A stretch of 35,219 nt of DNA from Ichthyobacteriaceae bacterium (GCA_023145615.1 JAGLDK010000065.1:1-35219), one strand, 5' to 3'. Counted from the stretch's first letter, positions 7,348-16,706 are shown. Translations and numbers: made by a program. Notes: generated by a model not told the origin, from the sequence alone.

Positions 7348-8241
7348 TTACAAATACTCATTATCTTTATGAGTGATAAACCTTACTGCCGATGGTATAA
7401 TTTTAACATTAAGACTATCAAATTTTCCTATTAATTCTCCATCAAGCTGAAGCATGTGTGGTTTATCAAAAGTTAAATCGGCTTCTTTACAACTTATTAC
7501 TTTCATATTATTATCGTCGTAAAACAAATTCGAGAATTTCGACAATCCAGTTTTCAACAAAGTATTTGCTCCTATATTTTCAACCACCACAATTTCAAAT
7601 TTTCCATCCATTGGGTTTCCTGTAATATTTAAAGGAATACCCGATCCGTATTTTCTAGAATTACAAATAGCCACCATTAAGCCTTCTCCTCTAATATTTT
7701 TGCCATTTGCTTTTATTGAGTATTTAAATTTTTTTTGATTCTTTAATTCCTCCCAAAAATATTTAGCATAAACTGCCATTCCTCTATTTTCATCATTTTC
7801 GTAAGCTTCAACAATTGCAGCATTTAAACCAACATCTCCAATATGTATTGAATAATGCTTATCATTAACCAAAACCATATCCAATCCTGCAATAACATCC
7901 GATACTATTGCATCTTTTAACGCCTCAATAGGGTTTGAGTTTACATACAACTCTAACGCCAAACCATTTGCCGACCCCAACGGGATTATCCCCATCGGTA
8001 TATTACTTCCCATTAACGCTATTGATGTAAACAATACAGTACCATCTCCGCCAACTGCAATTACCCTATTAGGATTTATTTCAATAATAGCCTGTTTTAA
8101 AACCTTAGAACCATCATCTTTTATAGTTTCAAAAATTTCATATTCCAAACCATACTTCGTACATAATTCTTTAGCCGAATCCATAAATGGTTTTTTATCA
8201 ACATCTCCTGAAATAGGATTAACAACAAATAATAATTTCAT
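7348..8241 (-). CDS. YegS/DagK-type lipid kinase (diacylglycerol kinase catalytic domain)
   Basis: This 297-residue cytoplasmic lipid kinase probably phosphorylates diacylglycerol or a related lipid with ATP. The kinase motifs are in order: FVVNPISGD (residues 5-13, nucleotide-binding), RVIAVGGDGTVLF (about 58-70, the GGDGT signature), PLGSANGLA (about 93-101, in place of the commoner PxGTxND), and IHIGDVGLNAAIVEAYE. The C-terminal beta-sandwich ends with QLDGELIG (about 270). I chose the ATG at 8241 (MKLLFVVNP); the track start at 8253 is a TTG that adds only MVTI. It is the downstream partner of the UbiB, App1 and PiT genes. Together these suggest recycling of phosphatidate and diacylglycerol, but the gaps of 110-260 bases do not prove an operon. 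Confidence 0.88.
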   Translation of the reverse strand: MKLLFVVNPISGDVDKKPFMDSAKELCTKYGLEYEIFETIKDDGSKVLKQAIIEINPNRVIAVGGDGTVLFTSIALMGSNIPMGIIPLGSANGLALELYVNSNPIEALKDAIVSDVIAGLDMVLVNDKHYSIHIGDVGLNAAIVEAYENDENRGMAVYAKYFWEELKNQKKFKYSIKANGKNIRGEGLMVAICNSRKYGSGIPLNITGNPMDGKFEIVVVENIGANTLLKTGLSKFSNLFYDDNNMKVISCKEADLTFDKPHMLQLDGELIGKFDSLNVKIIPSAVRFITHKDNEYL

Positions 8242-8351
8242 AATTGTAACCAAAATTTAGCATTACACACTTCAAGCAAGTATCTACTTGTATTTCAATA
8301 CTTTAATATACGAGATTAAATTTATTTATACTGATATTATAACAACCATTG

Positions 8352-10019
8352 TTATTTATCTTTTTTTCTACTAATTGCAAATAATAACTTAGCACCCATA
8401 AATGTTGCAACTACCATACCTAATAAACCCAAAACAGACAATTCTCCTATAAGTGGCTCTATACGTGCCGACATAATTAACGACGAACCCAAAAACAACG
8501 CTGCTGCCAACAAACCTGTAACCAAACTATTAACAGTAGTTTCTAAATTTTTATGCTCTAAATTTATTTTGAAATTTTCTTTATCGGCTGCGTTCAAAAG
8601 TTTAATAATTACCTTTGGAGTAAGTTCTACTATATTTTTCCACTTACTAACTTCACTACTAACTAATTTTAAAATTCGTTTTGGCGATAACTTTTTAATC
8701 ACCATTTTTATGTAGTAACCCTTTAATAGTTCAATTAAATTTACTTCCGGATCTAACTTTCGTACAGTACTTTCAAGCATTAACAAAACCCTCATTAGCA
8801 TTGATATATCGGCAGGTAATATTATAGCATGATCGTTTATAATTTCTCCTGCATCTTTTATTACATCGCCCATTACCACATCTTTTATCGACCCGTTTAA
8901 ATGATTGTTAATAAAATAATCAACCTGAGTAGAAAATAATTCTTCATTATAATCTTTCGGAACCGAACCAATTTCTAAAATACTATCTTTAATTTTAGCT
9001 GAGTTTTTTTCAACAAACCCAATTATCAAATTTTCAATTTTAAGTACACTATCATCACTTAAACTACCCACCATTCCGAAATCAATAAAAGCAACAACTC
9101 CTTTTTGTTGTACAAAAAAATTACCAGGATGCGGATCGGCATGATAATAATTATCTCTGAAAATCATATCTAAATATGCCTTTGCAATACGCTCGGCAAT
9201 AATTGCGTTTTGCTTACTTAATCTTTTATCATCTACAATTTCGTTAAGCTCCTTACCTTCAATAAACTGCATGGTAAGTATATTTTTTGTAGAATAATTT
9301 TCATAAACTTTAGGAAAAGTAATCCATTTATTATCATTAAAATTAACTTCAAATTTCTCAATATTTTCCAACTCTTTATCAAAGTCAAACTCATTTAAAA
9401 TGGTGCGTTTAAATTCCTTAACAAGCTTTACTGTTTGTAGTTGCTTTAATTTACTTAAACGGTTTTCCATTATTTGAGCCAAAGCTTCAAGAATTTCCAT
9501 ATCCTCTAAAACCTTTACTTCAATACCCTGATGTATAATTTTAACCACAACTTTTTCTCCGGTAAGTAATGTTGCACTATGTACTTGAGCCACCGAAGCC
9601 GATGCAATAGAGTTAATATTAAAATCAGCAAAAGCATCTTTTATATTATCTAAATCAAGCTCTGTTTTTATTATTTCTTCAATATAACTACTATTATCCG
9701 TTTTAGTTTTGGTTTGTAATTTTGTAAGTTCATCAGCTAAATCATCGCCAATAACATCGGGTCGCATACTCAACATTTGCCCCAACTTAATAAACGTTGT
9801 TCCAAGTTCGTCAATAGCCAATCTAATACGTATGCTTTCGGGTTGAGTACTTATTTTTTCAGGTTTATTTTTATGAATCCTTTTGTTTATCCAATCAATT
9901 TTAGACTCACTTAACCAGCTAGCCAAACCGTATTTTGATAAAGTAGAAACTATTTCCTTTACACGAGCCTTATTATTATTCAGCTTTTTCAAATTAGCAT
10001 TTCGTACTTTAATACTCAT
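8352..10019 (-). CDS. UbiB/AarF/ABC1-family atypical kinase-like membrane protein
   Basis: This 555-residue protein of the UbiB/ADCK family consists of atypical kinases or ATPases that act on lipids such as quinone precursors. Family marks visible: the KxGQ motif (FIKLGQMLSMRPD, about 75-87), the Ala-rich nucleotide loop (SIASASVAQVHSA, about 140-152), VVKI with the catalytic lysine, HADPHPGNFFV (about 295-305) and AFIDFGMVG. Two C-terminal transmembrane helices (about 500-550) anchor it in the inner membrane. The ATG at 10019 (MSIKVRNANL) is preferred to the GTG at 10028. No ubiquinone genes are nearby. Beside App1 and a lipid kinase a broader lipid role is plausible, but this is only context. 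Confidence 0.88.
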   Translation of the reverse strand: MSIKVRNANLKKLNNNKARVKEIVSTLSKYGLASWLSESKIDWINKRIHKNKPEKISTQPESIRIRLAIDELGTTFIKLGQMLSMRPDVIGDDLADELTKLQTKTKTDNSSYIEEIIKTELDLDNIKDAFADFNINSIASASVAQVHSATLLTGEKVVVKIIHQGIEVKVLEDMEILEALAQIMENRLSKLKQLQTVKLVKEFKRTILNEFDFDKELENIEKFEVNFNDNKWITFPKVYENYSTKNILTMQFIEGKELNEIVDDKRLSKQNAIIAERIAKAYLDMIFRDNYYHADPHPGNFFVQQKGVVAFIDFGMVGSLSDDSVLKIENLIIGFVEKNSAKIKDSILEIGSVPKDYNEELFSTQVDYFINNHLNGSIKDVVMGDVIKDAGEIINDHAIILPADISMLMRVLLMLESTVRKLDPEVNLIELLKGYYIKMVIKKLSPKRILKLVSSEVSKWKNIVELTPKVIIKLLNAADKENFKINLEHKNLETTVNSLVTGLLAAALFLGSSLIMSARIEPLIGELSVLGLLGMVVATFMGAKLLFAISRKKDK

Positions 10020-10276
10020 TATAAACACTTTGTTAAATTAAAAATTTCAAAAGTGAACCATTGAACAAAAACCTTAAGGTTTTAATGAACAGGTGAACAC
10101 TATTAATTCTAAATAAATTTATTTTATTACTTCAATACCTCATTAAATCATAAGCTTAACAATTTAAAACCAACAATATAAAGCATTAAATAATAGTGCA
10201 TTTTTCTATAATAGATATATTTTAAAAAACGATAATTAGTACTTAACCTTAATAAATTTAAACACATAATTAACAA

Positions 10277-11230
10277 CTATTCAATAAGTTTTAATTCTTC
10301 CGAAACACTTGTTTCGTTATTAAATAATACCGCATTTGGAAAAACTTCAATTAAACTATTCCATAATTTATGTTTTTTACTAGTCCATTTTAATTTTGTT
10401 TGTCTGATGTAAATTCTTGAAATATTATTGGGGAAATCTTTTACTATTTCGGTATAAACAGCCATATCTTTTTGGGTATCATCTCCTAACAAAACAAATT
10501 TTCGGGCACCCGACAATTCTATTATTTTTTTAATTGACGATACTTTAAAGTTCTTTCCTTTTTTATTTTTCAAAAGAGCATTTAAACTCAAATACGGAGT
10601 AAGTAACATTACACCATGCGGTATGTTAAGTGTATTAATTGCTGTACTTAAAATTTCGAATAAATTATACTCGCTTTTAGAAACGTAAAATATTGATGCT
10701 CTGCGTTGTTTTAAAAGCCGTAGCAACTCATTAGTAAAATTAACTCCCTTTCGTTTATTTGGTTTTGTAAGAGTTATTGTGCGTATTCGTTTTAATAAAC
10801 TATCGGTATACGAAACCAAAATTGTATCATCTATATCAGATATAACCCCCATTAAACAACTTGAATAATTAAATATTATAGGTTTATTTATAAACTTTAC
10901 AATATTTGAATTACTAAATACTTCAACTTTAAAATCAATATTATCTTCAACTTCATTAACAAAAAAATCAGTATAAATTATAAAAGCACCATTTTTATCG
11001 GTAGAAACTTCAAAGCTTTGTCCATTAATATTTAATTTAATTTTTTTATGTGCAAAAACAGGAGTTAAATAAGTTTTTACAACATTTCGAAAATTATGAA
11101 CCTTATTTTTTGATTTTGAATAATGCGGATATTCCGATAAAAGAACTCCATTAATTACAGTTTTAGTATCAAATTGCACGATATACAAATACCATACTAC
11201 AGGAACAATATGTTGTTTATTTTTATCCAA
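10277..11230 (-). CDS. App1-type phosphatidate phosphatase (DUF2183)
   Basis: This 317-residue protein of the App1 catalytic-domain family dephosphorylates phosphatidate to diacylglycerol in yeast through a DxDxT (HAD-like) active site. Here the motif is MGVISDIDDTIL at about residue 131, followed by the family's YVSKSEYNL (family norm xxSxSPxNL), TPYLSL and the acidic motif FVLLGDDTQKDM. The N-terminal half is a predicted beta-sandwich. No ATG lies before the catalytic domain. The frame opens after a TAA at 11248-11246, and the only credible start is TTG at 11230 (or a rarer ATT a little upstream), so initiation is unusual. It lies between UbiB and the phosphate transporter. The product diacylglycerol is the usual substrate of the neighbouring DagK-type kinase. 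Confidence 0.85.
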   Translation of the reverse strand: MDKNKQHIVPVVWYLYIVQFDTKTVINGVLLSEYPHYSKSKNKVHNFRNVVKTYLTPVFAHKKIKLNINGQSFEVSTDKNGAFIIYTDFFVNEVEDNIDFKVEVFSNSNIVKFINKPIIFNYSSCLMGVISDIDDTILVSYTDSLLKRIRTITLTKPNKRKGVNFTNELLRLLKQRRASIFYVSKSEYNLFEILSTAINTLNIPHGVMLLTPYLSLNALLKNKKGKNFKVSSIKKIIELSGARKFVLLGDDTQKDMAVYTEIVKDFPNNISRIYIRQTKLKWTSKKHKLWNSLIEVFPNAVLFNNETSVSEELKLIE

Positions 11231-11431
11231 ATGAAAAATTTTCTTTTAAAGATTCATTATATATTAATTGTGTAGTTTAATAATTATAATAGTCCGTTAC
11301 TTTTTGCAGTAACACATTGTACACCCGTAAATTCAAGTATAAAAAATACTACCACTACTTAAGACTTTACATTATTTATTTTTTAAACATAATTTTATGA
11401 TTATCTAGCATATATAAAACATCAAACAAAG

Positions 11432-13642
11432 TTATTTAACCAACAAACACATTTGACGTATTAGAGTTACACTTTCAATATTATTAGTAAATACATGAAA
11501 GTACATTCTACTATTTTTGTAGTTATATTTATCGGCTGTTAAACCTTCAATTTGAGCACTAAAAGATTTATCCATTATTTTCTCTAGCAAATTATCCGAA
11601 TCGCTTATTGTAGAATTACTCGAAACTAAACTAGTTTCAATATTATCTAAAATTAAATTTATATTACCTTGAAATCTTCTAATTTCAAGCAACTGTTTTT
11701 CTTTTAAAGGACGGTGTAAATTAAGAATATGAGTACGTGTAATTTTGGCAAGCTCTTCAAACTCATTAAGTAAATCATCTTCTAAAGTATAAAATTTAAG
11801 AAATAACTTACCTGTATTAATATGTTCGGTATCCATTAACTTTAACTGCTCGCTTAACCTACTCGAATATTCAATATTAATTGTTTTAAGATGCTTTACT
11901 TTTTTTGTCATTTCCGAAATATTAGCTCTATTTTCGGTCTCTAACGATTCTATAACCAAATCAAACGATTTTCTATAAGCATTTAAAAGTTTAATTGTTT
12001 GCTCTCTCATAAAAGGTTTTACTTCCTCCGATGATAAATCAAACCAATTATCAGGAAACTCTAAACTTAAATCTAATTTTAAATCATTATTGGTAAGCTT
12101 ACTAATTAAATAAACCGATAAAATTACAATCAATAGTGCAATTCCTATTCCAATAAACTCGTATTTATAAACTAATATTGCCAAAAGAGATGAAATTGTA
12201 AATGCCGATAATCCGGTAATAAACCAACCTGCTACAACTGTTGCAACCCCCGAAACTCTGTACACTGCCGTGTCTCTATTCCATGCTTTATCGGCTAACG
12301 ATGTACCCATTAAAACCATAAACGAAACATAGGTTGTTGATAAAGGCAATTTATAAATTGTTCCTGTTGATATTAATAATGCAGCTACAATAAGGTTTAC
12401 CGATGCACGAACCATATCAAATGCAGGTTCCGACTGAGGATCAACATTAACTATATTTCTACGAGAAAAACGCAAATCAATTAATTTAACAAATGATTCT
12501 GGTAAAATAGCTGTAAACAAATCCGATAATTTTATAAAGAAACTAACAACCCAACGTACAAATATATTGCCCGAAAAACGCTCTACCCCATCTTTTTGTC
12601 TACTTAAATCAACCGATGTTTGAATTACATTTTTTGCTTTTTTAGATAAAAACAATGTTGCTGCCATAATTATTCCGGCAGATAATAAAATCCATGCACT
12701 TGTGGCTTCTCCTTCTCCTAAAAAAGCTTCCATAGTCATTTCATCGGCAGGTAATCCGCTTGCTTGCCACAAACCATAACCTTCTAATCCAGCAACCGAA
12801 ACTCCTATAAAATTTATTAAATCGTTACTTGCAAAAGCCATTGCTAAAGCAAAAGTTCCCATTAAAGTAACTATTCTGAATGGATCTATTTTTTTTCGGC
12901 TAACTAAAACATAAAACATAATAAATGCCAAAACAGCAACTACTATAAATAATATAACTGTATTACTATCAACATAATTTTTAATTTCAGGAGAAACATA
13001 CGAAGCACTTTTAAGCCCTACTCTATAAATAAAGTTTGCAACAATTGCTACCGAAACGCCTCCGAAAATTGAACCTCCTATTTTGTTATATTTTTCATAC
13101 TCGAAAGTTAAAATAGAACGCATTATAAACTGAATTAACCAACCTAAAATAAAAGCAGCAATTACCGAAAAGAAAATTGCGACTATCATTTGTACTGCTT
13201 TATTAGAATTTATATAGTTTCCAATTTCGGCCAACGCAATATTATTGTCGTAAATTTTAAGCATTGAAAATGCAAATGAAGCTCCAAGTAGTTCAAAAAC
13301 AATAGAAATTGATGTGGAAGTAGGTAGTTTTAATGAGTTAAATAAATCGAGTAATATAATATCGGAAACCATTACCACAACGTAAATAAATAGCAAATCC
13401 TGAAAAGTTAACTTATCAGGAAAAAATACCCCACTTTTAGCAACCTCCATCATTCCACCCGACGATGCTGCTCCAAAAATTATACCAATTGAAGCTACAA
13501 TCATTACAACCCTAAAAGGTGCAGCTTTACTACCTACCGAGGATGTTAAGAAATTTACGGCATCATTCGATACTCCAACAATTAAATCGAATACGGCAAG
13601 TCCGATCATTAAAATTATAATAGCCAAATACACATTATCCAT
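11432..13642 (-). CDS. PiT-family inorganic phosphate transporter with C-terminal PhoU-like helical extension
   Basis: This 736-residue inner-membrane phosphate:cation symporter has the two inverted PiT signature repeats: GVSNDAVNFL (about 22-31) with LPTSTSISIV, and later FASNDLINFIGVSVAG with LPLSTTYVSFMVLMGTSLADKAW. About eleven hydrophobic helices span residues 1-350 and 400-505. A cytosolic all-helical tail (about 510-736; MREQTIKLLNAYRKSFDLVI onward) resembles PhoU, which normally gates PiT transporters as a separate Pit accessory protein. Fused tails of this kind are common in Bacteroidota. A large loop near 350-400 carries the sequence QSEPAFDMVRASVN. The gene leads the lipid/phosphate group. 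The gap upstream to namZ holds the terminator of that gene. Confidence 0.92.
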   Translation of the reverse strand: MDNVYLAIIILMIGLAVFDLIVGVSNDAVNFLTSSVGSKAAPFRVVMIVASIGIIFGAASSGGMMEVAKSGVFFPDKLTFQDLLFIYVVVMVSDIILLDLFNSLKLPTSTSISIVFELLGASFAFSMLKIYDNNIALAEIGNYINSNKAVQMIVAIFFSVIAAFILGWLIQFIMRSILTFEYEKYNKIGGSIFGGVSVAIVANFIYRVGLKSASYVSPEIKNYVDSNTVILFIVVAVLAFIMFYVLVSRKKIDPFRIVTLMGTFALAMAFASNDLINFIGVSVAGLEGYGLWQASGLPADEMTMEAFLGEGEATSAWILLSAGIIMAATLFLSKKAKNVIQTSVDLSRQKDGVERFSGNIFVRWVVSFFIKLSDLFTAILPESFVKLIDLRFSRRNIVNVDPQSEPAFDMVRASVNLIVAALLISTGTIYKLPLSTTYVSFMVLMGTSLADKAWNRDTAVYRVSGVATVVAGWFITGLSAFTISSLLAILVYKYEFIGIGIALLIVILSVYLISKLTNNDLKLDLSLEFPDNWFDLSSEEVKPFMREQTIKLLNAYRKSFDLVIESLETENRANISEMTKKVKHLKTINIEYSSRLSEQLKLMDTEHINTGKLFLKFYTLEDDLLNEFEELAKITRTHILNLHRPLKEKQLLEIRRFQGNINLILDNIETSLVSSNSTISDSDNLLEKIMDKSFSAQIEGLTADKYNYKNSRMYFHVFTNNIESVTLIRQMCLLVK

Positions 13643-13726
13643 ACAATATTTTTAAAATAGCATTATCTATTTTCAATATACTAAACAATTATCAATGAAA
13701 TAATTACATAGGATTAATGGCAAAAT

Positions 13727-13774
13727 AAAACCTCATATCAACTATATTATAACATATAGTTGATATGAGGTTTT
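13727..13774 (-). terminator. Intrinsic terminator of the namZ-like gene
   Basis: Perfect 20-base arms (AAAACCTCATATCAACTATA and its complement) flank an 8-base loop. On the minus strand it is followed by TTTTATTTTG. It lies about 75 bases beyond the stop of the DUF1343 gene and insulates it from the transporter gene. Confidence 0.85.
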
Positions 13775-13847
13775 AATAATGGTAAATTATATAGTTGCTA
13801 TAAATACTAATTAATTGTGTTTGCTTGTTTACAAAAAAATGTAAATA

Positions 13848-14987
13848 CTATTTATAAAGTAAGTATTTACTTCTAATTTTTTTAAATTTCTTCAAATCTT
13901 TTTTCCAAGATTTTCTGATTTTTTTTGCACTCATACCATCTTCAATTTGTTTTTGAAGTTTATCAGTACCCGCAAGTTTTACAAAAAATGCATTAAAAAA
14001 TTTATCTTTTTCAGGATAAGAATTGTATGCTTTAATTAACCATTCTAAATTCAATTCATCTAAATATTCTATTTCCGACAAATCTTCTCCAAAACATTTT
14101 TCTCCATTAAACTTAGGTTTCTTCGATCCGAAATTTGGCTGTGGAGTAAATTCAAAATCAAAACCTTTTAACTCAGGAGCTCCATAAATCTGAAACTGTT
14201 TTTCGGTACCTCTACCTGCCGAAACTGGTGTTCCTTCGAAAAAACAAATACTAGCATACAAGTTAATTGATTGAGCATTTGGTAAGTTTGGAGATGGACG
14301 AAATGGCAAATCATATTTCATTGAATGGTTATAGTTTTTATTTTCAATAACCGTTAAATCAGCTTTAATATTATTTTTCAACCAACCTTCTCCATTAATC
14401 ATTTTTCCATACTCTCCAATAGTCATACCATAAATAGTTGGTACAGGATGCATACCCACAAACGATTTATATGTTGTATCTAACATTGGTCCATCAACAT
14501 AATGAGCATTTGGATTTGGTCGATCTAACACAATAACAGGAATGTTATTTTCGGAACAAGCCTCCATTACATAATGCAATGTTGATATATACGTATAAAA
14601 ACGTGCGCCAACATCTTGCAAATCAAAAACCACAACATCAATACCTTTTAACTGATCGTTTTTAGGCTTACGATTTTTTCCATAAAGAGAAACTACCTGT
14701 AACCCCGTTTTTTCATCAATGCCATTCTTAATTTTTTCACCTGCATCAGCAGTTCCTCTGAAACCATGTTCAGGAGAAAAAATTCTAACAACATTCTGAT
14801 TCAAACTTATTAGAGTATCAACTAACGATACCCCATTAATTTCGGAAGTATGATTAGCAACAATACCAACTTTTTTTCCATCAATCAACTTAATATATTC
14901 TTTAACACTATAAGCTCCAGGCTTAATTTGCTGAGCAAAAGTGGTTACCGAAAATAATACGGCAAATAATAGTAATGTTTTTTTCAT
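13848..14987 (-). CDS. namZ: Exo-beta-N-acetylmuramidase NamZ family (DUF1343, GH171)
   Basis: This 379-residue exported protein has a signal peptide (MKKTLLLFAVLFSVTTFAQ). DUF1343/YbbC proteins remove N-acetylmuramic acid from the non-reducing end of peptidoglycan fragments, in B. subtilis and in the Bacteroidota species Tannerella forsythia. Family marks: GIVANHTSEI (about 41-50), RIFSPEHGFRGTADAGE (about 69-85), SLYGKNRKP, VVFDLQDVGARFYTYIST, VLDRPNPN and YGMTIGEYGKMINGEGW, then FEGTPVSAGRGTEKQFQ (about 255). All expected blocks are present and the length is typical. It would act in the periplasm in wall turnover. No MurNAc-6-P or amgK/murU-type recycling gene is adjacent. It is monocistronic with its own terminator; a TATGTTTG -7 element lies 29 bases upstream of the ATG. 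Confidence 0.9.
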   Translation of the reverse strand: MKKTLLLFAVLFSVTTFAQQIKPGAYSVKEYIKLIDGKKVGIVANHTSEINGVSLVDTLISLNQNVVRIFSPEHGFRGTADAGEKIKNGIDEKTGLQVVSLYGKNRKPKNDQLKGIDVVVFDLQDVGARFYTYISTLHYVMEACSENNIPVIVLDRPNPNAHYVDGPMLDTTYKSFVGMHPVPTIYGMTIGEYGKMINGEGWLKNNIKADLTVIENKNYNHSMKYDLPFRPSPNLPNAQSINLYASICFFEGTPVSAGRGTEKQFQIYGAPELKGFDFEFTPQPNFGSKKPKFNGEKCFGEDLSEIEYLDELNLEWLIKAYNSYPEKDKFFNAFFVKLAGTDKLQKQIEDGMSAKKIRKSWKKDLKKFKKIRSKYLLYK

Positions 14988-15015
14988 GTTATGCTTGTTT
15001 GTTTGTAATTACATG

Positions 15016-15023
15016 CAAACATA
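15016..15023 (-). promoter_or_regulatory. Candidate -7 element (TATGTTTG) for the namZ-like gene
   Basis: The minus strand reads TATGTTTG, matching the Bacteroidota -7 consensus TAnnTTTG, 29 bases before the ATG at 14987. No good TTTG -33 partner is present, so it is a partial promoter match. Confidence 0.4.
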
Positions 15024-15060
15024 ACATTTGTACGGAAATGAAATGTGTATTATTTAAATA

Positions 15061-15122
15061 AAAAATTAAGGCGATATACTAAAAACAAGTAGCTAACTAT
15101 TTGTTTTAGTATATCGCCTTAA
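15061..15122 (-). terminator. Intrinsic terminator of the lipoprotein-barrel gene
   Basis: Long arms (TTAAGGCGATATACTAAAA / TTTTAGTATATCGCCTTAA, with one bulged base before the further pairing CAA/TTG) are followed on the minus strand by AATTTTTTATTT. It lies 28 bases after the stop at 15150. Confidence 0.82.
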
Positions 15123-15149
15123 TTATAAATAAAATTATTACATAATTAA

Positions 15150-16706
15150 TTAAAAACGGTAACCAATAAAAAACATTATTTCAGATCCATTTACACTAAC
15201 AACGTTTCCTATAATTTCATCCGGAGTATTACCATAAGTTTCTTGAACATAATTACCAACATTAAACATATACTCAACACCCGTAATTATATGATTAAAA
15301 TTTGCCTCTATTCCAATAACTGGAGCAAAGCAATAATCTTGTCCTTTTTGATCAGCCTCTTTATACATACCCGTTAAAATTTCGGTATTATTTTTTATAG
15401 TCTGAAACTTTGCTTCGGCACCAACATAAGGATTTAAAACATCTTTTACTTTTAAGAACTTTGGATAATACAAAACACCAAGTTTATACTGAAGCATTGA
15501 TAATTTAAAGTTTTTAATAAGTATTTCTTCTCCGTTTTGCTCATCTATTTTAGATGAAAAATATGAAACTCCAAATCTTGCACGTAATTCCGTCATAATA
15601 TTTAACACAATATTTCCACCCCAAATTACATTTCCTCCTATTTCAGAACCAGTACCATTATTATCGGTAATATAATTATCTATAAAACCTAAATCCGGAC
15701 TGTAATATCCTGCACTTACATTTACGTTGTGCACATAAAACTTAAACAAAGACGAACCATTATTTATAGAATCCTTAATTTCCGAATTACCATCAGCATT
15801 TTCATTAATATCTAATACCGATTTAGTGTTTAAACTGTCATTATCAGATGTATATATAACAACTTTTTTACCGTTATTATCAAATTTATTAAACCCATTA
15901 TTTATACCCGTATTATTACCAGCATTGTTTTGGGTATTTACATCATTACTACCATTTTTTACAGATGTTTTATTATTATCATTATTTGAATATACATTAT
16001 TAGCATCGGTATTGTTTGGGGTATTTACATCATTACTTCTAGCATCGGTATTGTTTTGTTCATCTGAATAATTATTATTTACATTATTATTAGACGTATC
16101 GTTTTGGCTTACTTCATAACTATCATCATATACCGTATTATTATTTGAATAACCATCATTTCCCGATTCATTATTATTATCGTCATCTGAATTGTCATTA
16201 CTTCTACCTGAAGTATTTGTATTATCTACATTATTATTATAACTATTATTAACTCCACTATTTTCAGAATTATTATAGTTATTTTCTTCATCAGAAGAAC
16301 TATCATTTATACTAGTATTATTACCCGTATCATTTCGAGTATCTACATAATTTTCTTTGTTTTCCGATTCATCATAATCCGAATTGTTCTTATCATCAGT
16401 ATATCTATTATCAGATGTATTATCAGACGTATTACCATCTTTAATTACAATGTTATTTATTGAACCTTTTTTATTATTTAAATCATCATTACTGTTATTA
16501 GATGTTTTGTTATTTAATCCTATTTGCTTGTTATCAATGGCATTATTTTTATTAACATCATCGTCATCATCATAAAACCCGAATCTATTTTGAATATCTT
16601 GCAAAATTCCAGTATTTTGTGTTTCAGAGTCATTTTGTTGTTCATCCTGACAAGAAACTATCAACGACAGCAATATTATAAAGGCTGTTATATTTTTTAT
16701 TTTCAT
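15150..16706 (-). CDS. Lipoprotein with long Asn/Asp/Ser linker and C-terminal beta-barrel-like domain
   Basis: This 518-residue protein has no recognised family. The signal peptide ends LLSLIVSC, a good lipobox. CQDEQQ after it is acidic and resembles a surface-export signal. Residues about 25-310 are low complexity, dominated by Asn, Asp, Ser and Gly, with in-frame repeats (SNDVNTPNNTDANN / SNDVNTQNNAGNN) that suggest expansion by slippage. The last 200 residues look like an outer-membrane barrel: alternating strands (FYVHNVNVSAGYYSP, LRARFGVSYFS, LSMLQYKLGVLYYP, PYVGAEAKFQ, FAPVIGIEANF) ending EIMFFIGYRF, a canonical barrel insertion signal. A lipid anchor, disordered linker and barrel in one chain is odd. 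The gene follows the Tyr-rich lipoprotein gene after 56 bases and is the last of four envelope genes. Confidence 0.72.
   Translation of the reverse strand: MKIKNITAFIILLSLIVSCQDEQQNDSETQNTGILQDIQNRFGFYDDDDDVNKNNAIDNKQIGLNNKTSNNSNDDLNNKKGSINNIVIKDGNTSDNTSDNRYTDDKNNSDYDESENKENYVDTRNDTGNNTSINDSSSDEENNYNNSENSGVNNSYNNNVDNTNTSGRSNDNSDDDNNNESGNDGYSNNNTVYDDSYEVSQNDTSNNNVNNNYSDEQNNTDARSNDVNTPNNTDANNVYSNNDNNKTSVKNGSNDVNTQNNAGNNTGINNGFNKFDNNGKKVVIYTSDNDSLNTKSVLDINENADGNSEIKDSINNGSSLFKFYVHNVNVSAGYYSPDLGFIDNYITDNNGTGSEIGGNVIWGGNIVLNIMTELRARFGVSYFSSKIDEQNGEEILIKNFKLSMLQYKLGVLYYPKFLKVKDVLNPYVGAEAKFQTIKNNTEILTGMYKEADQKGQDYCFAPVIGIEANFNHIITGVEYMFNVGNYVQETYGNTPDEIIGNVVSVNGSEIMFFIGYRF
15924..16058. repeat. In-frame direct repeats in the Asn/Asp-rich linker
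   Basis: A 27-base unit (ATTGTTTTGGGTATTTACAT... ending CATTACT) occurs at 15924-15950 and 16011-16037 with one mismatch, 87 bases (29 codons) apart. The block TAGCATCGGTATTGTTT occurs at 16001-16017 and again at about 16040. The repeats encode the SNDVNT and TDA units of the linker. Confidence 0.8.

Noticed and set aside
11296-11313. Hairpin GTTACT/AGTAAC between the transporter and App1 genes
   Set aside because: It has six-base arms without a U-tract, likely chance in AT-rich DNA.
15826-16575. Leu/Ser-rich plus-strand ORFs opposite the Asn/Asp linker
   Set aside because: They are antisense of AAT/GAT/AAC codon runs and therefore open by composition only; they are not transmembrane proteins.
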